Shown piece after piece: positions 1 to 6,676 of a stretch of 35,321 nt of DNA; position 1 is the stretch's first letter; every line of letters starts with the position of its first letter. Source of the DNA: Pseudomonas fluorescens (GTDB lineage Bacteria; Pseudomonadota; Gammaproteobacteria; Pseudomonadales; Pseudomonadaceae); the NCBI RefSeq assembly GCF_902497745.1, contig NZ_CABVHJ010000014.1, positions 108,371-143,691 on the forward strand, in the 5' to 3' direction. Position numbers and translations under genes: made by a program. The notes under the pieces are model-generated. The model was not told where the DNA came from. It saw only the letters and a list, made by a program, of their open reading frames with translations, and did no database searches.

Positions 1-606
1 CAGGTAGGATTCGATGGCGTGCACCAAGGCGTCGACGCCACTGGCTGCGGTGACGCTGCGTGGGCAGGTCAGAGTCATCTGCGGGCTGACCAGCGCGACA
101 TCCGGTAATAGAAAGTCGCTGACGATGCCTTTCTTCAACTGCGCGACTTTGTCGGAAAGGATCGCGACGTTGGTCACTTCGGAACCGGTGCCGGCGGTGG
201 TCGGAATGGCGATCAGCGGCGGGCCTTTGCGTGGCACCTGGTCAACACCGAACAGATCTTCCAGTGCGCCGTGGTAACCGGCATACGCAGCGACACTCTT
301 GGCGATGTCGATGGCGCTGCCGCCACCGAGGCCGATCAAACCGTCATGCCCGCCTTCGCGGTAAACGCGCATGCAGTCTTCGACGATGGCGATTTCCGGG
401 TCCGGCAGTACGCGGTCGAAAATTTCGTAATCGCGCCCGCCGAGTTGCACCAGCGCCAGCTCCACCGTGCCGGATTTGACCAGCGCGGCATCGGTGACAA
501 TCAGCGGATTGTCGATATCCAGGCGTGTGAGTTCGGCGGCCAGTTGTTCGATGGCGGCAGCGCCGGTGATCAGTTTATGAGCGATTTTGAACTGGGACAG
601 ACTCAT
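1..606 (-). CDS. Iron-containing alcohol dehydrogenase, N-terminal 202 residues (partial)
   Basis: This is an NAD(P)-dependent, iron-activated alcohol dehydrogenase (type III ADH family) cut by the left edge of the window. The glycine-rich nucleotide-binding motif GGGSAIDIAK lies near residue 94, and PTTAGTGSE near 139. At the window edge SGVDALVHAIE supplies an Asp and a His four residues apart (about 192 and 196), matching the first two iron ligands known for the family; the last two would lie outside the window. The ATG at 606 is chosen because AGAGG sits about ten bases upstream. The gene points away from gbcB-gbcA and is separated from gbcB by repeat DNA. Its substrate cannot be read from sequence. 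A role in C1 or betaine metabolism is only a guess from position. Confidence 0.88.
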   Translation of the reverse strand, partial: MSLSQFKIAHKLITGAAAIEQLAAELTRLDIDNPLIVTDAALVKSGTVELALVQLGGRDYEIFDRVLPDPEIAIVEDCMRVYREGGHDGLIGLGGGSAIDIAKSVAAYAGYHGALEDLFGVDQVPRKGPPLIAIPTTAGTGSEVTNVAILSDKVAQLKKGIVSDFLLPDVALVSPQMTLTCPRSVTAASGVDALVHAIESYL

Positions 607-714
607 CGTGCGCAGCCTCTTATAGATGTGGGAGCTGGGCACAAGATTAGCTGGGGATTTGGGGTTGTCTGCTATTCAGGTGGTGAATGACTCATCGAGC
701 GCAAGATCAACAGC

Positions 715-1023
715 CCCTCACCCTAGCCCTCTCCCGGAGGGAGAGGGGACTGATTGGGGGATATTTGAGAATTACGCCGACGTGAAACTGCTGTACCGAA
801 TCCATAGTCGACTCGATATCTCAAGTCGGTGCACCGCGTGAGAACAACTCGGTCAGTCCCCTCTCCAACAGGGAGAAGGGACTGATTGGGGGATGCTCAA
901 GGAGTACGCCGACCTGAAACTGCTTTGCCGAATCCATAATCGATAAGGTCGTTCAGGTCGATGTACAACCCTAGACAACTCGGTCGGCCCCCTCTCCCTC
1001 TGGGAGAGGGCTGGGGTGAGGGG
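715..1023. repeat. MITE-like inverted-repeat element, copy 1 (607-1050 has no gene)
   Basis: The outer ends are inverted copies of a C-rich sequence: CCCTCACCCTAGCCCTCTCC begins at 715 and its near-complement ends at 1023. Three CCCTCTCCC/GGGAGAGGG hairpins lie at 727-747, 858-880 and 990-1010. Between them a segment of about 63 bp is directly repeated at 748-810 and 880-942 (offset 132, imperfect), so this copy looks internally duplicated. Related elements occur at 4480, 22307 and 31486. Bases 607-714 hold only the upstream region of the alcohol dehydrogenase; nothing else is seen in them. Confidence 0.75.
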
Positions 1024-1050
1024 CAAGCCGTACGCAAAAATTTGCCCTAC

Positions 1051-2151
1051 TTAAAAATCGATGCGCACATCCCCCTTCGGCACACTGCAGCACGACAAGA
1101 TAAACCCTTCAGCCTCATCGTCCTCGGTAATCCCGCCGTTGTGCTCCATCTCCACCTCACCGCCCAGCTTCAACACCTTGCACGTCCCGCAAATCCCCAT
1201 CCCGCAGGCTTTCGGGATCATCAAGCCAAGCTTGGCCGCCGCCGCATGCACGGTCTCGCCTGGGGCCACACGAATGCTCTTGCCAGACGAGGTGAATTCG
1301 ACCTGATGCAGATCCGCCGCATCGATTTCCGGCGCATCCGCAGCCTGCTCGGCCTGTTCGACCGCATCGGCACGGGCCTCGGGCGGCGTGGCACCGAACG
1401 ATTCCTCGTGATAACGCGACATGTCGTAACCGGCCACTTCCAGCAGGCGTTTGACCGCGTTCATGTACGGCGTCGGGCCGCAGCAGAACACTTCGCGCTC
1501 GAGGAAGTCCGGCACCATCAACTCAAGCATCTTGTGGTTGAGATAGCCGCGATAACCGGCCCACGGCTCACCCAATCCGTGCTTCTCGCAAATCAGATGC
1601 AAACTGAAGTTGTCGATCCGCGACGCCATGTGTTCCAGCTCGCGGTGGTAAATGATGTCTTTCGGCGAGCGCGCGCTGTGGATAAAAGTCATGTCGACGT
1701 TAGCGTTGGTGTCGTAGAACCAGCGCGCCATCGACATGCACGGCGTGATGCCGACGCCGCCGCTCAGGTACAGCACTTTCGGGCTCGGAAAGTCGATGGC
1801 ATTGAACAGCCCGACCGGCCCGTGCACCGCCAGCTCTTGCCCCTCATGAAGCGTGTCGTGCAACCAGTTGGACACCTTGCCCCCCGGCACCCGTTTGATC
1901 GTCACCGAAAAGCTGTACGGCACCGACGGCGAACTGGAAATGGTGTAGGAGCGCATGATCGGCTGGCCTTCGATTTCCAGCTCCAGGGTGACGAACTGCC
2001 CGGGCTTGAAGAAGAACAGGATCGGCTGGTCAGCCATAAAGCAGAAGGTGCGCACGTCCCAGGTTTCCTGGATGACTTTGACGCAACGGACGATGTGTCG
2101 GCCATTGGCCCAGGTCTGGGTGGTGACCGGATTCAGGAAGCTGTTGGACAT
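1051..2151 (-). CDS. gbcB: Glycine betaine demethylase, reductase subunit GbcB
   Basis: GbcB is the ferredoxin-reductase partner of GbcA. It passes electrons from NAD(P)H through FAD and a 2Fe-2S centre to the Rieske oxygenase that demethylates glycine betaine to dimethylglycine. The 366-residue protein has an FAD-binding RSYT motif (67-70), the NAD-binding GGVGITP (131-137), and a C-terminal plant-type ferredoxin domain with Cys316, Cys321, Cys324 and Cys354 in C-x4-C-x2-C-x29-C spacing. The ATG at 2151 is preferred over an in-frame GTG at 2163 because GGAG lies six bases before the ATG, overlapping the GTG. The gene is divergent from gbcA. It is separated from the etf-dgc block by gbcA and repeat DNA. 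Identity is very likely. Confidence 0.95.
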   Translation of the reverse strand: MSNSFLNPVTTQTWANGRHIVRCVKVIQETWDVRTFCFMADQPILFFFKPGQFVTLELEIEGQPIMRSYTISSSPSVPYSFSVTIKRVPGGKVSNWLHDTLHEGQELAVHGPVGLFNAIDFPSPKVLYLSGGVGITPCMSMARWFYDTNANVDMTFIHSARSPKDIIYHRELEHMASRIDNFSLHLICEKHGLGEPWAGYRGYLNHKMLELMVPDFLEREVFCCGPTPYMNAVKRLLEVAGYDMSRYHEESFGATPPEARADAVEQAEQAADAPEIDAADLHQVEFTSSGKSIRVAPGETVHAAAAKLGLMIPKACGMGICGTCKVLKLGGEVEMEHNGGITEDDEAEGFILSCCSVPKGDVRIDF

Positions 2152-2448
2152 GCTGTTCTCCACGGCCGACTGTCGGCCTCATGTCGGCGATTCTGCGTAT
2201 AGCGCGAACCGCCCGTTTACCTATCCGCGACATCGGCATACTTATCGCGACCAGCCCCCAACCACCGGGGGTTGCGCGTCGGGAACAGATTGCACCATGT
2301 CGCCCATGGATAAGGTTGCGCCCTGCGCCGGGCCCACACTCGCCCCAACACCAAGACAGCTTCTTTACACCTTGCGTAGCAACCGTTAGCAGCACACCTG
2401 ATCAGCCACTTTTCGCCGGCCACGCAGATGGCCATGAGGATCACATCG
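2152..2448. promoter_or_regulatory. Divergent gbcB/gbcA control region
   Basis: These 297 bp must hold both divergent promoters. A perfect interrupted palindrome, GGCCGAC-T-GTCGGCC, lies at 2164-2178, just upstream of the gbcB start. GCGAC is repeated at 2227 and 2247 (20 bp apart). The second copy sits in CGCGACCAGCCC, which resembles the CGACCATCCC core of the direct repeat upstream of cbcX. In P. aeruginosa these genes are GbdR-activated, so a GbdR site is expected here. Which bases form it is inference. Confidence 0.5.
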
Positions 2449-3744
2449 ATGGACGTCACCGCAAAAATCAGCCTGGGCGATCCGCTGGAACCCGCACGCA
2501 AGGCCACCGCACAAATGCTCCAGGAGCGCGAACGCACCTTTTCGCTGCCACAACCGTTCTATAGCGATGAGCGGCTGTTCGATATCGACATGCAGGAGAT
2601 CTTCCAGAAAGAGTGGTTGATCGCCGGCATGACCTGCGAGATCCCGGCCAAAGGCAACTACCTGACCCTGCAGATCGGCAAGAACCCGATCATCGTCATT
2701 CGTGGCGCCGAAGGCGTGGTGCATGCGTTCCACAACGTCTGCCGCCACCGTGGCTCGCGTCTGTGCACCAGTGAAAAAGGCAAGGTCGCCAAACTGGTCT
2801 GCCACTACCACCAGTGGACGTACGAGCTGGACGGGCGTCTGCTGTTCGCCGGCACCGAAATGGGCGCCGACTTCGACATGAAGCAGTACGGCCTCAAACC
2901 GGTGAACGTGAAAACCGCCGGCGGTTACATCTTCATCAGCCTGGCCGAGAACCCGCCGGCCATTGATGACTTCCTGTCGACGCTCAACCATTACATGGAA
3001 CCGTACGACATGGAGAACACCAAGGTGGCGATCACCACCACCTTGATGGAAAAGGCCAACTGGAAACTGGTGCTGGAAAACAACCGCGAGTGCTACCACT
3101 GCAACGCGTCGCACCCGGAACTGCTGAAAACCTTGCTGGAATGGGACGACGTCACCGACCCGCGCGCCGATCAGGCGTTCAAGGATCACGTCGCCGCCTC
3201 CGCCGCTGCCTGGGAAGCCGAGAAGATCCCCTACGCCCACGCCAGCTTCGGCCTGCGCAACCGCATCGTGCGCATGCCGCTGCTCAAAGGCACCGTATCG
3301 ATGACCCTCGACGGCAAACAGGGTTGCGCGAAACTGATGGGCCGCATCAAAAACCCGGATCTGGGCTCGATGCGCATCCTGCACCTGCCGCACTCGTGGA
3401 ACCACTGCATGGGCGATCACATCATCGTCTTCACCGTATGGCCGATCAGCGCCCAGGAAACCATGGTCACCACCAAGTGGATCGTGCACAAGGATGCGGT
3501 TGAGGGCGTCGATTACGATGTTGATCGCATGCGTCAGGTGTGGGATGCGACCAATGATCAGGATCGCCGACTGGCGGAAGAGAACCAGCGCGGGATTAAC
3601 TCGACGGCGTATCAGCCTGGGCCTTACTCGAAGACTTATGAGTTTGGTGTGGTCAACTTCGTGGATTGGTACAGCGAGCGCTTGCTGAACAACCTTGGGG
3701 CCGAGCCTGCGCCTTACCTCAAAGGCGTCCCGGTTCAGGGCTAA
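2449..3744 (+). CDS. gbcA: Glycine betaine demethylase, Rieske oxygenase subunit GbcA
   Basis: GbcA is the terminal oxygenase that converts glycine betaine to dimethylglycine and formaldehyde, with electrons from GbcB. The Rieske 2Fe-2S site is clear: C98-x-H100 and C118-x2-H121. The mononuclear iron site is the ENNRECYHCNASH segment with His217 and His222. The 431-residue length fits ring-hydroxylating-type alpha subunits of this class. Three in-frame ATGs exist (2428, 2434, 2449). The one at 2449 is chosen because GAGGA lies eight bases before it, while 2428 has no ribosome site. The stop is followed ten bases later by a strong REPIN hairpin that may end or protect the message. Expression is expected to depend on GbdR. 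Confidence 0.95.
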   Translation: MDVTAKISLGDPLEPARKATAQMLQERERTFSLPQPFYSDERLFDIDMQEIFQKEWLIAGMTCEIPAKGNYLTLQIGKNPIIVIRGAEGVVHAFHNVCRHRGSRLCTSEKGKVAKLVCHYHQWTYELDGRLLFAGTEMGADFDMKQYGLKPVNVKTAGGYIFISLAENPPAIDDFLSTLNHYMEPYDMENTKVAITTTLMEKANWKLVLENNRECYHCNASHPELLKTLLEWDDVTDPRADQAFKDHVAASAAAWEAEKIPYAHASFGLRNRIVRMPLLKGTVSMTLDGKQGCAKLMGRIKNPDLGSMRILHLPHSWNHCMGDHIIVFTVWPISAQETMVTTKWIVHKDAVEGVDYDVDRMRQVWDATNDQDRRLAEENQRGINSTAYQPGPYSKTYEFGVVNFVDWYSERLLNNLGAEPAPYLKGVPVQG

Positions 3745-3753
3745 AAGCAAAAG

Positions 3754-3821
3754 CTTCGCGAGCAGGCTCGCTCCCACAGGTGGAATGCATTCCAAATGTG
3801 GGAGCGAGCCTGCTCGCGAAG
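3754..3821. repeat. REPIN (paired REP hairpin) after gbcA
   Basis: A 25-nt arm at 3754-3778 is the exact complement of the arm at 3797-3821 (TGTGGGAGCGAGCCTGCTCG core). The spacer contains its own perfect 14-bp palindrome, TGGAATGCATTCCA, at 3781-3794. It belongs to the class found at 8683, 21197, 24214 and 26464. Confidence 0.85.
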
Positions 3822-3862
3822 GCGTCATGAAAGTCATTACATCTCTGAAACCAGATTGCACA

Positions 3863-4475
3863 ATTTCTGATCAACCACCCCGCACCCTATACCCACCAAG
3901 CCCCCCAGCATTCCGCAAACAAGTTATCCACACACCCACCCACAGCAAATGGGGGTAACTGTGGATGAACGAAAAAATAACTGACTGATTTGTGAAGAAA
4001 AATCGTGACTTATCCAGAAGCACGGTTTGCAAGGCGTATTGGTTGATTTTTGATCACATTCTTGTAAGCCACGCTCTATATGGCCTGTAGAGGATGGCAA
4101 ACATGTTATCCACAGAAGCGCCAACAGAGTTCGGGGGTAACTTTGCCTTGTCTGTGGAAAAGCGTTGGAGGCTGTGTGAAATCGGGGTTTTTGCAGAAGT
4201 TTGCCGTTGGAATAGATGAATTGATTGTTTTTTGATCAATTCTTTGCAGGCCACGTTTTATAAGGGTATCAGCGGATAGCGAACATCTTATCCACAGAAG
4301 CGCCAACAGAGTTTGGGGGCAACTTGCTGCGTTATCCTGCCGAAAAACCCCTGAAAATCCGTGACTTAGGCTGGTTGTTTTTTGATCGGAAGGCTGTAGG
4401 GCTTGATTGGCTTGGGGTCTAGAGAGGGGCGAACATGTTATCCACAGATCCGCCAACAGGGATTGTGGGTAAAAC
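3863..4475. repeat. Tandem array of four DnaA-box units
   Basis: Four imperfect units each hold a perfect DnaA box TTATCCACA at 3924, 4106, 4288 and 4438, so the period is 182, 182 and 150 bp. In every unit a T-rich TGATC lies upstream, with GATC at 3869, 4052, 4234 and 4384. That is 55, 54, 54 and 54 bp before the box. A GGGGGTAACT-like motif (3951, 4133, 4315, degenerate at 4465) lies exactly 27 bp after each box start. Units 2-4 also share ACAG(A/G)(A/T)(C/G)CGCCAACAG beside the box. Weaker boxes are seen at 3960 and 4010. No gene is visible in 3745-4675. DnaA binding is inferred from the consensus only. Confidence 0.75.
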
Positions 4476-4479
4476 GCTA

Positions 4480-4670
4480 CCCTCACCCTAGCCCTCTCCC
4501 AAAAGGAGAGGGAGCCGACCGAATTGCCTATTTGAACTCTATCGACCTGAACGAACATTGTGATCTCAGGCTTGGCAAAGCCAAGGTCACCGCGCAATCG
4601 CAGGTCGATGTAATTAGCCAATACCACTCGGTCGGTTCCCTCTCCCTCTGGGAGAGGGCTAGGGTGAGGG
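4480..4670. repeat. MITE-like inverted-repeat element, copy 2
   Basis: This is the cleanest copy of the family. A 21-nt end at 4480-4500 is the exact complement of the end at 4650-4670, joining CCCTCACCC, TAG and CCCTCTCCC blocks. Each end also forms a small hairpin (4492-4512 and 4638-4658). The element stops five bases before the etfB stop codon and could act as its transcript end. Confidence 0.75.
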
Positions 4671-4675
4671 GCTTT

Positions 4676-5446
4676 TCAGCGGACGACGCCCTCTTCGATC
4701 AGCAGCTTGAGGATGGCTTCGGCGCCGGCCTGTGGGGTGACGCCTTTGAGCACTTGTCCACCGCCGCCACTGGCTTTGGCGGTCGCGGCTTTCATGCGGT
4801 CGGCGCCGCTTTTGGCTTTGATCACTTTCAGGCGTTTAGGCCTTGGTTTGGCCGGTTGCAGGGTGGCTACAGACAGGAGTTCGTCGTCGACAACCTCGAC
4901 GTCGTCAGCCTGCAAAACACCCCGCCGCGCCGGTCCATAAGCACTCTGCCGAGGTTTCGGCGCAGCGTTATCCACAGTCGCCAGAAACGGCAGCTTCACC
5001 TTCAACCGTCGCCGTTGCCCACGCGGCAACGCTTGCAGTACCAGTGCCGAACCGTCATTGATCGACTCGACCTGCGCCAGCCCCACCACCAGCGACCACC
5101 CCAGACCTTCGGCGAGCAAAAACGGCAACATTCCCGAGCCTTCGCCGGTTTCCGCCTGGCTGCCGGTCAGCACCACCTGCGCACCGGCATCGCGCAGATA
5201 CGCGGTCAGCGCCGGCAACGCATCGGCGCCAGCAGGTTGCTCGAGCACGTGCATCTGCTCCAGGCCCATGCCCAGATAGGCGCGCAATGCCGGTTCCGCA
5301 ACGTCGCCGGCATGCAGCACTTGCAGGTTATCCCCAGCCAGTTGCAGGCCGAGTTCCACGGCGCGCGCGTCCTGGTCGGCGCGGCGTGGCCTGCCGGAAG
5401 TCGGGTGGGCGCCAATTGAAACCAGACTGATAACTTTCGTGTTCAT
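4676..5446 (-). CDS. etfB: Electron transfer flavoprotein beta subunit (dimethylglycine pathway)
   Basis: This 256-residue protein is the beta subunit of an ETF that most likely accepts electrons during dimethylglycine oxidation. It has the alternating alpha/beta fold of the ETF adenine-binding family, with conserved-type stretches such as TGSQAETGEGSGMLP and PFLATVDNA followed by a basic C-terminal region. The ATG at 5446 has AAGGAAA close upstream. The gene follows etfA with a nine-base gap and lies in the same block as dgcB and dgcA. In P. aeruginosa the equivalent pair is adjacent to dgcAB, separate from the housekeeping etfBA. The sequence has drifted from housekeeping EtfB, which fits a dedicated copy. 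A perfect DnaA-box sequence falls within the gene at 4968. Confidence 0.88.
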   Translation of the reverse strand: MNTKVISLVSIGAHPTSGRPRRADQDARAVELGLQLAGDNLQVLHAGDVAEPALRAYLGMGLEQMHVLEQPAGADALPALTAYLRDAGAQVVLTGSQAETGEGSGMLPFLLAEGLGWSLVVGLAQVESINDGSALVLQALPRGQRRRLKVKLPFLATVDNAAPKPRQSAYGPARRGVLQADDVEVVDDELLSVATLQPAKPRPKRLKVIKAKSGADRMKAATAKASGGGGQVLKGVTPQAGAEAILKLLIEEGVVR

Positions 5447-5455
5447 CGCGTTTCC

Positions 5456-6676
5456 TTAGGCCGCATCGCGCTTGGATTCATTGCGGTAAGCCGAAACGGC
5501 TTCGATCAACGCTTGCAGAATCTCCGCGCTTTCGCCAATCACCGAGAGGTCGGCACGCTTGATCATGTCGCATCCCGGATCGAGATTGATCGCCACCACC
5601 TTGTCGCAGGCGCCGATACCTTGCAGATGCTGGATCGCCCCAGAGATACCCACAGCCACATAGACCCGTGCGGTAACCCAGGTGCCGGACGCGCCGACCT
5701 GGCGATCACGGGCCATGAAGCCGTCGTCGACGGCAACCCGCGATGCACCTTCGGTAGCGCCGAGCGCCGCCGCCGTTTCGTGGAACAGTTGCCAGTCCTT
5801 GACGCCGTTGCCGCCGGAGAAAATGAATTCGGCTTCGGCCATCGGAATCGCCGCCGGATCCACCGCCACAGCGCCGAGATCTTCGATCCGCGACAGACTG
5901 CGCGCCACGCTTGTGGATAACTCCACCGGCAACGCTTCATGACGGGTTTCGCTGACCGGCTCCGCGCATTCGGCCGCAGCCAGAATCAACCGCGCAACCG
6001 GACGGGCAAGGTCTTGCAGCCCAGCGCCAGCGCGGCCGATGCACTCCTGATCCTTGACCTGCCAGACCCGCGTGGCCGGGCGCTCTCCCAGTGCCGCGGC
6101 AAAGCGCCGGCCGAGTTCACCGCCACCGCTGCGGCTGTCCGGCAGCAGCCAGTGACGTGGATTGAACTGGTTATCCACAGCGCGCAGACCTTGCATCCGT
6201 TGTTCCGGTGCATAACCACTGAATGCTTCGCCTTCGAGTACCAGCAAGCGATCAACGCCTGCGGTGGCGAAAGCGTTTTCCTTGTGTTCGCCAAAGACCA
6301 CCGCCAACACCGCACCCTCCTGACCGGCGAGTTGATGGGCGAGCCCTAGCAAGTCGCGATCGTGGCTGCTCAAGCGGCCGCCGACCATGTCCGGCACCAC
6401 GCTGATGTAGAACGCCGGAGCCGGCACCTGATGCAGCGGCAATTGCACTTCCACAGTCGCCGAACGTTTGACCGCCCCGCCCTGTTGCGCGCCGCTGCGA
6501 TCGATACGCTTGAGGCCGTTGGGGCCGATAAAACCGATGCCATGCAGATTCTTGCGAATGACGCCGTTAGGCCCCATCCAGCTGTGCTGCGCCGGTTGCA
6601 TCGCCGCGTGCAGCGGATGCAGGCGGTTACGGGCAATCCATTCGGCGCGCGGGTCGCGGCGGATAATGTCGCTCAT
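5456..6676 (-). CDS. etfA: Electron transfer flavoprotein alpha subunit with N-terminal extension
   Basis: This is the 406-residue alpha subunit. The C-terminal FAD domain is diagnostic: GASGTWV from 328, GISGAIQHL from 343, VVAIN near 360. Ordinary bacterial ETF-alpha is about 310 residues. Here the usual first domain seems to begin only near residue 86, leaving an extension of about 85 residues that is basic, cysteine-free and of unknown role. The ATG at 6676 is chosen because GGAGG lies seven bases upstream; a TTG at 6679 would overlap worse. Its A is also the last base of the dgcB TGA stop, so the two are probably translationally coupled. The pair should carry electrons from DgcA and/or DgcB. 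A perfect DnaA-box sequence lies within it at 6171. Confidence 0.9.
   Translation of the reverse strand: MSDIIRRDPRAEWIARNRLHPLHAAMQPAQHSWMGPNGVIRKNLHGIGFIGPNGLKRIDRSGAQQGGAVKRSATVEVQLPLHQVPAPAFYISVVPDMVGGRLSSHDRDLLGLAHQLAGQEGAVLAVVFGEHKENAFATAGVDRLLVLEGEAFSGYAPEQRMQGLRAVDNQFNPRHWLLPDSRSGGGELGRRFAAALGERPATRVWQVKDQECIGRAGAGLQDLARPVARLILAAAECAEPVSETRHEALPVELSTSVARSLSRIEDLGAVAVDPAAIPMAEAEFIFSGGNGVKDWQLFHETAAALGATEGASRVAVDDGFMARDRQVGASGTWVTARVYVAVGISGAIQHLQGIGACDKVVAINLDPGCDMIKRADLSVIGESAEILQALIEAVSAYRNESKRDAA

Noticed and set aside
712..750. CCCTCTCCC hairpins as rho-independent terminators
   Set aside because: Strong stems but no T-run on either side; better described as repeat elements.
961..2202. 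Long plus-strand open frame opposite gbcB
   Set aside because: Shadow of gbcB: no ribosome site, arginine/histidine-rich composition typical of an antisense frame, and it begins inside a repeat element.
2386..3861. 491-codon minus-strand open frame opposite gbcA
   Set aside because: Antisense shadow of a GC-rich gene; it runs into the REPIN and its product has no recognisable domain.
3700..4700. CRISPR array from regularly spaced repeats
   Set aside because: The units are about 150-182 bp long with drifting sequence throughout, not short identical repeats with unique spacers, and no cas gene is near.
4968..6179. DnaA boxes inside etfB and etfA as part of the array
   Set aside because: Perfect 9-mers at 4968 and 6171 lack the flanking GATC and GGGGGTAACT geometry, so they may be chance; mentioned only as context.
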